44,352 nt of DNA from Eubacterium ramulus ATCC 29099 (GCF_000469345.1 NZ_KI271134.1:53698-98049), one strand, 5' to 3'; counted from the stretch's first letter, positions 1 to 7,647 are shown. The notes: generated by a model from the letters alone, not told the origin. Translations and numbers: made by a program.

Positions 1-58
1 AAGCATTCCCCCGCTTCAAGTGCGCGGAGCACTAAGCGGCGGGTGAGGGGGATGCTTA
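1..58. repeat. Long imperfect hairpin at the window edge
   Basis: The first and last 11-12 bases are complementary (AAGCATTCCCCC against GGGGGATGCTT, with one G-T pair). An inner stem AGTGC/GCACT closes a short loop. It is followed at once by another hairpin (61-88) and by a copy of repeat R1, so it appears to be one module of a composite repeat. There is no T-tract, so a terminator is unlikely. It may continue to the left of the window. Confidence 0.6.
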
Positions 59-60
59 TG

Positions 61-88
61 TCAGTGGGAGTTGAAAGCTCTCACTGAC
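61..88. repeat. Hairpin TCAGTGGGAG / CTCTCACTGA
   Basis: This is an inverted repeat with a 7-nt loop. The left arm CAGTGGGAG also occurs inside both full R2 copies (CTCAGTGGGAG with CTCCGACTGAG), so it is probably a divergent piece of the same repeat family rather than an independent element. Confidence 0.55.
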
Positions 89-150
89 AGATCGCGAAGC
101 GACTGCGTTCATGAGCAAGTAGCGAAGCGGATTGCGAATGTCCGCTTTAC
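87..150 (+). repeat. Interspersed repeat R1, copy 1
   Basis: This 64-bp unit recurs almost unchanged at 22480-22544 and in shortened form at about 35711-35765. Its 3' half folds as AGCGGA/TCCGCT around a TTGCGAATG loop. A 14-bp piece of the same 3' end (AATGTCCGCTTTAC) also lies at 7648-7661. It holds no plausible gene. It is followed at 182-204 by a 23-nt inverted piece of R2. Confidence 0.8.
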
Positions 151-181
151 GAGGAAGGTAAATAACGAGAACAAAGATTGT

Positions 182-204
182 TTCAAGTCAAACGCATGTG
201 AGAC
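182..204 (-). repeat. Inverted fragment of repeat R2 (3' end)
   Basis: Reverse-complemented, these 23 bases match the last bases of R2 (1543-1565 and 31930-31952) with about two mismatches. The same order, R1 then inverted R2 end, is seen at 35711-35963. The fragment ends about 10 bp before the Shine-Dalgarno sequence of the next gene. Confidence 0.6.
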
Positions 205-233
205 GGGTTACGATGGAAGGAGAACGGACCTTT

Positions 234-1223
234 ATGAAAAATAAAAAATTACTGGCGAAGCTGATCTTTGTGGCGATTCTGCTCCTGATCATCTGGTATA
301 CCTTCAAGGATTCGGCAGAGGACATCGTAGAACAGCTTGGAAAAACATCACTGACTGTGCTGGTGGCCATTATGGCAGCGACAGTGATCTATCATCTGTT
401 CGAGGCATGGATCACCTATTCACTGGCTCGCAGATATAATCCGAAATTCAAATACCGGGAAGCAGTTTACTGTGCTTTCTACTGCTCTTTTTACCGTTTG
501 TCCACATTGGGAAGCGGTTCCGGCGTGGCAGCAATTGTGTATCTGGGAAAAAAGGGCGTGGGATATTCGGAAGCAACCGGACTTTACATGATCCAGTACA
601 TGGTGCACAAAGTCAGCGTGGCGCTGTTCAGCGGACTTTTGTTCGTGTTAAACTGGAAAGTAATGTCGTGTAATTATAGAGAATATGGCGTGTACCTTGG
701 TCTGGCATATCTGCTGACTGCTATCATCAGTATTGCGCTGATTATTTTTGCCGTGTCGGCGAAATCACACAAACTGATTCTGGCGATCGTGCGTCATTTC
801 AACAAGGGCGGCAGACTGACACCGGCTTTGACGAAACTGGAGCAGAGTTGTGATATTATGGAGAAATCCACATCAAAATTACTGAAGGACGTGCCATCGT
901 TGATTTCCATGGTGCTGAAAAATATGGCAAAGTTGTGCTTCTGGTACTGTGTTCCATTTTTGATCCTGTTTGGAAGCAATGAAATCTCATTGCTGGATTC
1001 CCTTTCCATCACATCTCTGTCTGTCATGACAGCGGCAGTTATTCCGACACCGGCAGGAATCGGAGCCGTAGAGCTGATCATGACGAACCTGTTTGCGGTG
1101 CTGGTGGGTGTACACAAAGCGGGAGCGATTACAGTGCTGTACCGTGTGGCAACCTTTATTTTCCCATTTGTGGTAGGTGGTGTGCTGATTCTGATCAGTA
1201 AAGTGGTACATCGTCACAAATAA
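234..1223 (+). CDS. Lysylphosphatidylglycerol synthase TM-domain family membrane protein (YbhN/AglD-like)
   Basis: The 329-aa protein is almost wholly hydrophobic, with about seven or eight membrane segments and a short basic N-terminus. The conserved motif of this family is visible near the C-terminus: a PTPAGIGAVE stretch followed by another membrane helix. This is the flippase-like part of MprF without the cytosolic aminoacyl-transferase domain. Members are often linked to lipid or glycolipid translocation, but the substrate here is unknown. I take ATG 234 (MKNKK) rather than the in-frame GTG/ATG at 198 and 213, because GGAAGGAGA lies at 214-222. A strong terminator follows at 1294, so it looks monocistronic. 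Confidence 0.8.
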   Translation: MKNKKLLAKLIFVAILLLIIWYTFKDSAEDIVEQLGKTSLTVLVAIMAATVIYHLFEAWITYSLARRYNPKFKYREAVYCAFYCSFYRLSTLGSGSGVAAIVYLGKKGVGYSEATGLYMIQYMVHKVSVALFSGLLFVLNWKVMSCNYREYGVYLGLAYLLTAIISIALIIFAVSAKSHKLILAIVRHFNKGGRLTPALTKLEQSCDIMEKSTSKLLKDVPSLISMVLKNMAKLCFWYCVPFLILFGSNEISLLDSLSITSLSVMTAAVIPTPAGIGAVELIMTNLFAVLVGVHKAGAITVLYRVATFIFPFVVGGVLILISKVVHRHK

Positions 1224-1293
1224 GATGTGTTTTGGAGTTTTCTTTACGAAAAGAATGAAAGTCGGATGGATGGAGATAGAAACAGATAAAAAA

Positions 1294-1342
1294 GCCGTGT
1301 GGAACAGATAAACGTATCTGCGCTACACGGCTCTTTCTTTTT
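1294..1342 (+). terminator. Rho-independent terminator
   Basis: The stem GCCGTGT/ACACGGC encloses an inner CAGATA/TATCTG stem and is followed by CTTTCTTTTT. It ends the membrane-protein gene. Confidence 0.85.
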
Positions 1343-1385
1343 GCAGTGGACTGAGTAAAGCGGGCATTCTTGAATTGAAATTTTT

Positions 1386-1565
1386 ATCTCAGTCGAGAAG
1401 ACTCCCACTTCTGCAAGTGGTGAGTAATAACAAGTCTTTCTCAGTGGGAGTACAATCTCCGACTGAGATAAACGCTCCGCGAGGATGTGCAGTGATTCTG
1501 AGAAGAATATGTCAGCTTTCGCTGACCAGATTCACGCACCAAGTCTCACGTGCGTTCGACTTGAA
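1386..1565 (+). repeat. Interspersed structured repeat R2, copy 1
   Basis: This 180-bp element is nearly identical to 31770-31952, about 30 kb away. Differences are confined to the first 20 bases. It folds in two domains. The first is closed by ATCTCAGTC/GACTGAGAT and holds the alternative pairs ACTCCCACT/AGTGGGAGT and CCACTT/AAGTGG. The second has GTGATTCTG/CAGATTCAC around TGTCAGC/GCTGAC, then CAAGT/ACTTG. It can be read as a 64-aa ORF, but the same ORF is only the repeat itself and lacks a ribosome site. It may be a non-autonomous mobile element or a structured RNA. Confidence 0.85.
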
Positions 1566-1625
1566 ATAAAATAAGACGAAACAGCGGTCAGGTTCGTGTT
1601 ATCAGTGAAAGGAGTTAAGGGGGAC

Positions 1626-2117
1626 ATGAAGGTACTTACAAAAGAGCAGATGGAAGAAATCTACCGACGCAATTGCGATATGATATACCGTGTCTGTCTG
1701 CTTCAGCTGAAACATGAACAGGACGCACTGGATGCGGTGTCGGAGACCTTTGTGCGATTGTTTCAGAAAAAACCGGATTTCGCAGATACGGAACATGAAA
1801 AAGCCTGGCTGATTCGCACGGCCATCAATTACTGCAAGGATGTACAGAAAAGTTTCTGGAAGCGAAAGCGCAATGTCTATGATGCAGCGGCAGAGCAGAT
1901 GCTGCAGTCGGTGCAGACACCTTCAGAGGACAGAGAAGTGCTGCAGGCGATATGGAGACTACCTCCTGCACATGCGGAACTTTTATATCTGCATTATTAT
2001 GAGGGATACAGTATTGAGGAGATTGCAGTAATCATGCATAAAAATGCGTCAACGCTGCGATCGAGGCTGAGCAGGGCAAAAGAACTGCTGAGAAAGGAGC
2101 TGGGAAAAGATGGATAA
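1626..2117 (+). CDS. ECF-type RNA polymerase sigma factor
   Basis: The 163-aa protein has the two domains of a sigma-70 ECF factor. Region 2 runs from about residue 8 to 75 (IYRRNCDMIYRVC, then DALDAVSETFVRLFQK and EKAWLIRTAINYCKD). Region 4 runs from about 100 to 160, with the helix-turn-helix GYSIEEIAVIMHKNASTLRS. The start at ATG 1626 follows AAGGGGGAC; an upstream in-frame start at 1596 lacks a site. It overlaps the next gene by 8 bases. That gene encodes a one-helix membrane protein, which is the usual sigma/anti-sigma layout. Such pairs respond to envelope stress, but the signal cannot be read here. Confidence 0.88.
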   Translation: MKVLTKEQMEEIYRRNCDMIYRVCLLQLKHEQDALDAVSETFVRLFQKKPDFADTEHEKAWLIRTAINYCKDVQKSFWKRKRNVYDAAAEQMLQSVQTPSEDREVLQAIWRLPPAHAELLYLHYYEGYSIEEIAVIMHKNASTLRSRLSRAKELLRKELGKDG

Positions 2118-3513
2118 ACGTTGCAGGAATGCTTTTGATACACTCTGTATGTCAGAGGAAAAAAAAGAACAGGTCTTTGAGGATATCTGTGAAAAATGTG
2201 AAAAGAGAAAAACGCACCGGTTTCCGAAAATCGCAGTGGCAGCATGTATTCTGGCGGTGGCTGTTCCGACGGTTGGAATTGCGGGAGAGAAGATATCAGC
2301 GTATGTTATGTCTTTGAAAAAGGATCAGATGCATGCGGTATTTCAGATATCAGACAGTGCAGATGAGGGCACAGGAGAGCAGAAGGTGGCATTGGAATAT
2401 GTGAAACTGAATGTGACAGATCTCGTTGGTTATACAAGGGAGCAGGATAAGGGACTGGATGAAATGAAAGTCATTCATTTTCGTTCCGAAGAATATCCGG
2501 ATACACAGGGACTGTATATTGAAATTTTGCAGATTGACTGCGATACCGATCAGTTTTATGAGCGGAACGTTATGAATACACAGGAGATGGTATGGAACGG
2601 ACAAAAGGCAGTTTATATGAAACAGAACCATCTGACTGGAAGCCAGTATGAGGCTGGTACAGAAGGAAAAGAAGTGGCGGTCTTTTATGAAGATTATGGT
2701 TATGCACTGCTGATTCAGGGCATGGGAATGGAGGAGATGGATGACCAGACATTTCTTACATTGGCGCAGAAATTTACCCTGGTACCTGCCACAGAACAAA
2801 CTGCGGATGTGGTACAGCCGATGTCAGAGTATATCGCACAGATGAAGCATAGGGAGCAGATTGATGCGGCAGAAAATGAAGAGCTGCGCAGTTTCCCAAC
2901 AGATAAAATGTGTGATGTGGGGGATACGCAGATATATAATGGTATCAGTTATCGTATAGATGCTGTTGAAGTGCGGGATAATCTGAGAAATCTGGATCAG
3001 CATGGATACCAGGATGAAGTATCAGAAAAACTGAAAAAAGGCATTGGGGTAGATGAAAAGCTGAACCTGCAGTCCTATGAGCGCGAAACCATTACATTCG
3101 GGAACGGTTATGACCAGCCGCTCACATATGTGGAGAAAACAGAGCATGTGACACCAAAACTGGTGCTTGTAACAATGACGATTCAGAATATATCTTATGA
3201 AGATGAAGAGGATATGCTTCCGGTGGCAAATCCACTGACGTACATCAAAAAAACTGCCGATCATACAGAGTTTGACTGGCGGGAGTTTGAGCGTGGCGAG
3301 AGGAATCTTTATTACCGGGAGAATATGCCGATATGGATTTCAGACAGCGAAGGCGGAAGCTGGTATTACTGTAAGAAAATGAAAAAGGGAGACTGTGCTA
3401 CGATTCAGTTTGGCTATCTGGTAGATGAAGATTTGTTAGACGAAATGGTGATGGAACTGAACTTTGGAGATGGATTGCAGGATGGCGCATGGAACTTCAT
3501 TGAATTGTTTTGA
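2110..3513 (+). CDS. Membrane-anchored probable anti-sigma protein (DUF4179/DUF4367-like)
   Basis: The 467-aa protein starts inside the end of the sigma gene (translational coupling). Residues 1-36 are cytosolic and charged, with clustered cysteines (CEKCEKRK). A single membrane helix follows at about 40-60 (IAVAACILAVAVPTVGIAG), and about 400 residues lie outside. The middle region (about 100-230), ending in the FLTLAQKFTLV stretch, resembles DUF4367-type domains. The C-terminal part (about 275-440) has a DUF4352-like pattern of a tightly regulated beta domain (KLVLVTMTIQNIS). I infer that the N-terminal tail holds the sigma factor and the outer part senses. There is no recognisable zinc-finger HxxxCxxC motif. 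Confidence 0.65.
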   Translation: MDKRCRNAFDTLCMSEEKKEQVFEDICEKCEKRKTHRFPKIAVAACILAVAVPTVGIAGEKISAYVMSLKKDQMHAVFQISDSADEGTGEQKVALEYVKLNVTDLVGYTREQDKGLDEMKVIHFRSEEYPDTQGLYIEILQIDCDTDQFYERNVMNTQEMVWNGQKAVYMKQNHLTGSQYEAGTEGKEVAVFYEDYGYALLIQGMGMEEMDDQTFLTLAQKFTLVPATEQTADVVQPMSEYIAQMKHREQIDAAENEELRSFPTDKMCDVGDTQIYNGISYRIDAVEVRDNLRNLDQHGYQDEVSEKLKKGIGVDEKLNLQSYERETITFGNGYDQPLTYVEKTEHVTPKLVLVTMTIQNISYEDEEDMLPVANPLTYIKKTADHTEFDWREFERGERNLYYRENMPIWISDSEGGSWYYCKKMKKGDCATIQFGYLVDEDLLDEMVMELNFGDGLQDGAWNFIELF

Positions 3514-3535
3514 AAACCATTAAAACAAGTGTTTT

Positions 3536-3566
3536 TTGACTTGAAAAACCATCAAAATAATGGTTT
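3536..3566 (+). promoter_or_regulatory. Operator-like inverted repeat AAACCAT-N7-ATGGTTT with nearby -35-like box
   Basis: A perfect 7-bp inverted repeat (3546-3566) lies 24 bp before the HTH gene. A third AAACCAT half-site is at 3514-3520. TTGACT (3536-3541) is a possible -35; the -10 is poor or hidden in the repeat. Position and symmetry suggest autoregulation by the HTH protein encoded just downstream, as in many toxin-antitoxin operons. Confidence 0.55.
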
Positions 3567-3590
3567 AATAAAAAAGAGGTGGTATGTCAT

Positions 3591-4139
3591 ATGAATAATC
3601 CAAATTTTGCGATTCAGAAATATGTGACCGGTTCAGATATAAAAAGAGTACGAAAGACATTGCGACTAACGCAGAAGAAATTTGCAGAGTTAGTAGGTGT
3701 TTCCAAAGCAACGATGGAACGATGGGAGACGAAAGAAGATAAAATTACAGGACCGGTTGTTTTGCTGTTAAAAATATTAGAAGATCATCCGGAGTATGTT
3801 ACGAAAATACAGATTCCGGATAAGAAATACGGTTTGCGTATGTGGTATATGCATGAACAGGAAATATGTACGCTGATTGATGTAGATGAACTCAGAAAAA
3901 GAGTGAGAATTAAAAATTATACAGATAATATTATGTTCCAGGCATTTGGGAACTTGAAAGAGCCGACTTACGAAGATTATGAGGTTTTTTTGGAGTCACG
4001 CTGCTTTCCCAAAAGCCGTGATAAAATGAAACTCATTTTAAAAGATCTGGATCTGCCGTTTTATGATCCGCTGATGATTATTCAGAAGACGGAAGGCAGA
4101 ATGGCAGAAGATCATTTTTGGATTCAAATAGAGAGGTAA
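3591..4139 (+). CDS. HTH regulator with C-terminal partner domain (antitoxin-like)
   Basis: The 182-aa protein has an XRE/MqsA-type helix-turn-helix at about residues 16-60 (VRKTLRLTQKKFAELVGVS, then ATMERWE and a GPVVLLLKIL helix). An uncharacterised domain of about 110 residues follows, with the pattern NYT...AFG...EDYEVFLESRCFP and KTEGRMAEDHFW near the end. ATG 3591 follows AGAGGTGG; GTG 3579 lies within that site. The gene is 7 bp upstream of a HipA-like kinase gene, and the pair is read as one operon. I infer that the HTH protein represses the operon and binds the kinase. The role of its C-terminal domain is unknown; it could stand in for the HipA N-terminal subdomain (HipS-like), but no sequence match proves this. 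Confidence 0.7.
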   Translation: MNNPNFAIQKYVTGSDIKRVRKTLRLTQKKFAELVGVSKATMERWETKEDKITGPVVLLLKILEDHPEYVTKIQIPDKKYGLRMWYMHEQEICTLIDVDELRKRVRIKNYTDNIMFQAFGNLKEPTYEDYEVFLESRCFPKSRDKMKLILKDLDLPFYDPLMIIQKTEGRMAEDHFWIQIER

Positions 4140-4146
4140 CAGACCG

Positions 4147-4962
4147 ATGATTGAGTTGTTTGAACAGAATGAGAGAAAGGCAGACAGACAATCCTCCAAG
4201 GGAAATCAGCTGAAGTGGGAAAATAACGGAATCTGGTACAAAGCAGATTGTACCGGATATGAAGGACTTGCTGAGTATATGATCTCGCATTTACTGAAAT
4301 TCTCTTCTTTACAAAAAGATGAATTTGTTCTGTATGATTATGAACGGATAAAATACAAAAATATATTTTATAATGGTGTAAAGAGTAATAATTTTTTATA
4401 TGATGACTGGCAGATTATTACGTTGGAGCGTCTGTTCCACAATTTTTTCCAGAAGAGTTTGTATGAGGCTGTATGGCATATACAATCTTCGGTGGAAGAT
4501 CGGTTCAATTTTCTGGTGACGCAGGTGGAGCGTATTACGGGATTGAAAGATTTTGGAATTTATTTAAATAAATTGATGACGATTGATGCGGTATTTGTAA
4601 ATGAAGATCGACATATGCATAATGTGGCTGTATTGATGAGTCAGAAGGGTGAATTTTCATATTGCCCCATTTTTGACAATGGAGCTGGATTGCTTTCTGA
4701 TACAAGTATGGATTATCCGTTGGGAACAGATTTATATGATGCACTTTCGGAAGTGCGGGCAAAAACAATCAGTGGCAGCTTTGAAGAACAAATGGATGTC
4801 TCAGAAGATGTATGTGGAATGAATCTGCATTTTAGCTTTACAAAAAAGGATGTGGAACAGATACTAAATGAAATACCGGGTTACTCTGATCAGGAGAAAG
4901 AGAGAGTGCGGGATATTTTATTTGAGCAGATGCGTAAGTATAAATATTTGTTTAAAAATTGA
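4147..4962 (+). CDS. HipA-like serine/threonine kinase fold protein (toxin-like)
   Basis: At 271 aa the protein is much shorter than classical HipA (about 440). The catalytic loop is recognisable: NEDRH at 152-156 followed by N159, matching the HipA N-x-D-x-H-x-x-N pattern with Asp154 as the presumed base. A metal-binding FDNG motif (Asp177) follows. No clear glycine-rich P-loop or HipA N-terminal domain can be seen. The gene follows the HTH gene after a 7-bp gap, with GAGAGG as ribosome site, and is ended by the hairpin at 4999. HipA enzymes phosphorylate aminoacyl-tRNA synthetases or other translation proteins, but the target here cannot be told. Both genes have AT-rich codon use compared with neighbours, which hints at transfer. 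Confidence 0.7.
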   Translation: MIELFEQNERKADRQSSKGNQLKWENNGIWYKADCTGYEGLAEYMISHLLKFSSLQKDEFVLYDYERIKYKNIFYNGVKSNNFLYDDWQIITLERLFHNFFQKSLYEAVWHIQSSVEDRFNFLVTQVERITGLKDFGIYLNKLMTIDAVFVNEDRHMHNVAVLMSQKGEFSYCPIFDNGAGLLSDTSMDYPLGTDLYDALSEVRAKTISGSFEEQMDVSEDVCGMNLHFSFTKKDVEQILNEIPGYSDQEKERVRDILFEQMRKYKYLFKN

Positions 4963-4998
4963 TTCGCGGTACAAATAGAATATGATACAGCGTAAATT

Positions 4999-5070
4999 AA
5001 AGAATACCGGCTGTTTTTTCCTGTGAAGCGATTATTAGCGCACAGGACAAAACAGCCGGTATTCTTTTTC
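4999..5070. terminator. Long bidirectional terminator
   Basis: A stem of about 25 bp (GAATACCGGCTGTTTT paired with AAAACAGCCGGTATTC, then CCTGTG/CACAGG) has TTTTT on the plus side and TTTAATTT on the minus side. It serves the convergent kinase-like and TRIC genes. Confidence 0.9.
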
Positions 5071-5118
5071 CATACATCACTTCAACATTTGCCTTTTAAA
5101 GTTGCTGGAATTGGTACC

Positions 5119-5763
5119 TTATCGTGGCAGATTCCACTCAAAATGTTTTGCCAGGTAACGGATGACCAGCACCAGGCAGAATCCGATCAGTGCTGCAGCA
5201 TTTTCCGGTATGAAATGATACAGAATATAGTATCCGATAATACTGAAGATGCATGCAGTGGCGTAGATGTGTTTTTGCAGAACATACGGAATCTCGCCGG
5301 CCAGCAGATCACGCAGAATTCCGCCGCCCACACCCGTGATCAGACCCACAAATGCGATCAGCAGAAACTGATCTGTATTCAGAAAACGGATGGTTGTTTC
5401 CATACCGAGGATTGTAAATGCTGCAAGTCCGAGGGTGTCAGACAGAAACAGCAGGTTGTGGTACATAATATCGGTACGGCGGGCAATTTTTTCGGTAACC
5501 GTATGGCGGTTGTGGATTTTCCAGATGATAAATACAACCACAGCAGTAATGGATGAAATTACTGTACATTTCGGATTCTGAAACATGGCAGGCGGGGTGT
5601 TCCCAATGACGATGTCGCGGATGGCACCGCCACCCACAGATGTGACAATGCCGAGAATTAGAATGCCGAACAGATCCATTTCCTTTTTGATGGCCAGCAT
5701 GCTTCCGGATATTGCAAATGCTATTGACCCAATGATTTCAAATACAGACATTAAGTTTGTCAC
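5119..5763 (-). CDS. TRIC-type cation channel family protein (UPF0126, YadS/YicG-like)
   Basis: The 214-aa protein has about seven membrane helices arranged as two similar halves. Each half carries the glycine-rich family signature: TSVGGGAIRDIVIG in the first and TGVGGGILRDLLAG in the second. These form the ion path in prokaryotic TRIC channels, which pass monovalent cations such as K+. I prefer the GTG at 5763, eight bases after GGGGGAG, over the ATG at 5808. ATG 5751 is an alternative. It is monocistronic on the minus strand and shares the terminator at 4999-5070. Confidence 0.88.
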   Translation of the reverse strand: MTNLMSVFEIIGSIAFAISGSMLAIKKEMDLFGILILGIVTSVGGGAIRDIVIGNTPPAMFQNPKCTVISSITAVVVFIIWKIHNRHTVTEKIARRTDIMYHNLLFLSDTLGLAAFTILGMETTIRFLNTDQFLLIAFVGLITGVGGGILRDLLAGEIPYVLQKHIYATACIFSIIGYYILYHFIPENAAALIGFCLVLVIRYLAKHFEWNLPR

Positions 5764-6223
5764 GTTAATATTCTCCCCCTCTTGTGTGCATCTGTAAGTG
5801 CAATACATTTAACATATCACACTTATTATTTTGCTGTCTACTATAAAATGCAGGCTGTTTTTGTGCCGACGGAAACGAAGTGCAGACTTGCAGAGATGCA
5901 CAGAAAAAGATGTCATGCATTGCATGACGAGCATCCCGTAGCAAGAATGCCGAGGGCTTTCTTGAATGTTACAGTTTACTCAGAATTGTGTATTTGTAAA
6001 AGCGATCATGTATAAGTAAAGGATAAACTGGCATGGTTAAAAATACAAAAACTGGAAGTGTTAAAAATACCAATAGACAGGTAAGATAGACATTAAGTAA
6101 ATCATCGATGAAAATACAAGTAACAATATAATAATGTACAATCAGTTGTTTTTCTGATCTTTATTGCATTTGTATCTATAAGGAGAAGCAAAGGCAGTGA
6201 TTGCGAGATAAGGAGTGTTTGTT
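5764..6223. other. 460-bp intergenic region with short repeats, no gene
   Basis: There is no convincing ORF. It holds a 17-bp perfect palindrome at 5912-5928 (GTCATGCA-T-TGCATGAC), and an 11-bp direct repeat GTTAAAAATAC at 6036-6046 and 6060-6070, 24 bp apart. Either could be a protein site for the divergent TRIC gene or the amidohydrolase gene. AT content rises sharply towards 6200, where the amidohydrolase promoter should lie. Confidence 0.5.
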
Positions 6224-6982
6224 ATGGACAATCATTATAATCATTTTAAAAAGATTGACGTTCATTCCCACATTGGAAAATTTGGCAGTCCGTTCAACAT
6301 TGACTTTGATCTGCAACGTCTGACAGAGCAGATGGAAGCGTATAATATCGAAAAAACAATTTTATGTCCGGCAGGATGTCATCTGAATGAAGAATTGAAA
6401 ACAGCTTACCAGGCAGCTCCGGACAAGATCATCCCACTTTGCTGGGTCAATGCCAATGAAGGACAGGAAGCGTATGATATGCTGGAGCATTATCTGCGGG
6501 ATGAGAATTTTGCAGGTGTGAAGATGCAGCCGTTATTTGATGCGTTTACCGCAGATTCACCGATGGTAGATCCGATCATGGAGCTTGCAGAGGCGTATAA
6601 GAAACCAGTATTTATCCACTGTGGACATCCGCCTTTTTCCTTGCCGTGGCAGATCGGCCTGTTGGCAGAGCGGCATCCGCATGTACCAACTGTCATGATC
6701 CATATGGGTCACGGACACGGTGTTTATATTGATGGAAGTCTGAATATGGCATATAAATATGACAATCTGTTTCTGGAAGTATCCGGAATGCCGATGGGCT
6801 GTCAGATTAAAAACGCCTATGACACCGTTGGCAGTGAGCGTGTGATGTTTGGTATTGATTCGCCATTCCACCATCCGAGCGTGGAAATCCAGCGTGTATA
6901 TTCCTGTGGTCTGAATGATGCACAGCTGGAAGACGTATTTTATAACAATGCGAAGAAATTTATGGAGTTAAAGACCATTTAA
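6224..6982 (+). CDS. TIM-barrel amidohydrolase family protein
   Basis: The 252-aa protein starts at ATG 6224 after AAGGAG. It fits the amidohydrolase_2 family: an N-terminal metal motif HxH within KIDVHSHIG (about residues 11-19), a metal-site stretch FIHCGHPP, a HMGHGHG stretch, and a late Asp in FGIDSPFHHP. Family members include hydrolases and decarboxylases of cyclic or carboxylated compounds. No residue pattern here fixes the substrate. An ECF transporter S component follows 117 bp downstream on the same strand, so the enzyme may act on what that transporter brings in. This is an inference from proximity only. Confidence 0.8.
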   Translation: MDNHYNHFKKIDVHSHIGKFGSPFNIDFDLQRLTEQMEAYNIEKTILCPAGCHLNEELKTAYQAAPDKIIPLCWVNANEGQEAYDMLEHYLRDENFAGVKMQPLFDAFTADSPMVDPIMELAEAYKKPVFIHCGHPPFSLPWQIGLLAERHPHVPTVMIHMGHGHGVYIDGSLNMAYKYDNLFLEVSGMPMGCQIKNAYDTVGSERVMFGIDSPFHHPSVEIQRVYSCGLNDAQLEDVFYNNAKKFMELKTI

Positions 6983-7099
6983 CAAAAAATGTGAATTTGG
7001 AGAAGTTCCATTTTTGAACCGAATGTAAATGGAGAATGATAAACTGTAATAAGAAAAAGTCAGACATGATTTTTGGGGGTAAATGAGAGGAGAAGACAT

Positions 7100-7645
7100 A
7101 TGAACGCACAGACAAATGTAAATAATTCCGGACAGAAAATCCGGACCGTAGATATCACAGTGACAGCTGCAATGGCTGCGCTGGTATTTTTAGGAACTTA
7201 TATTTTTAAAATCCCGACGATCAGTGGTTATGTACATCTGGGAGATTGTATGATCATCCTGACGGTTGCTTTATTCGGTATGAAAAAAGGCGCGGTTGCA
7301 GGTGCTATCGGTGGCGGATTATCTGATTTTATCGGGGGATATTTTTACTGGGTAGTTCCGACACTGTTGATCAAATGTATGTGGGCACTGGTTATGGGAC
7401 TGATCATGCATAAGATTCTGAAAGACAGAAAAGGAGCCTTTCTGATCGGTGCAGTATCAGGCGGTGTCCTTCACATCATTGCCTATACGCTGGTAAGAGC
7501 AGCCCTGTATGGCGTACGTACAGCTATTATTGAGATTCCGGCACTGACATTCCAGACAGGTGCAGGTATCGTAATTGGTTTTGTTATTTATATGCTACTG
7601 AAAAAATCCGGCGTAGCAGGCCGCTTATCTGGTATGTTAGGTTAA
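7100..7645 (+). CDS. ECF transporter S component (substrate-binding membrane subunit)
   Basis: The 181-aa protein has about five or six membrane helices and the typical S-component features: a short polar N-terminus, a TAAMAALVFLGTY first helix, and GYVHLGDCMI followed by GGGLSDFIGGY, which form the ligand pocket. ATG 7100 follows GAGAGGAGA. The S component works with the shared energising module EcfA-A'-T, which is not encoded here. It resembles the ECF_trnsprt S family (PF07155). The ligand is unknown; the neighbouring amidohydrolase gives the only hint. A terminator follows at 7667. Confidence 0.82.
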   Translation: MNAQTNVNNSGQKIRTVDITVTAAMAALVFLGTYIFKIPTISGYVHLGDCMIILTVALFGMKKGAVAGAIGGGLSDFIGGYFYWVVPTLLIKCMWALVMGLIMHKILKDRKGAFLIGAVSGGVLHIIAYTLVRAALYGVRTAIIEIPALTFQTGAGIVIGFVIYMLLKKSGVAGRLSGMLG

Positions 7646-7647
7646 AA

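Noticed and set aside
1375-1569. 64-aa reading frame in R2 copy 1 (and the 73-aa frame at 31738-31959)
   Set aside because: Both are the same repeat read as protein. They differ at their starts, have no Shine-Dalgarno sequence, and the bases are better explained by stems.
5023-5556. 177-aa plus-strand frame
   Set aside because: It is antisense to the clear TRIC channel gene, which has membrane helices and family motifs; the plus frame has neither.
5912-5928. Perfect 17-bp palindrome GTCATGCA-T-TGCATGAC
   Set aside because: No regulator or promoter could be tied to it, so I mention it only within the intergenic entry and do not call an operator.
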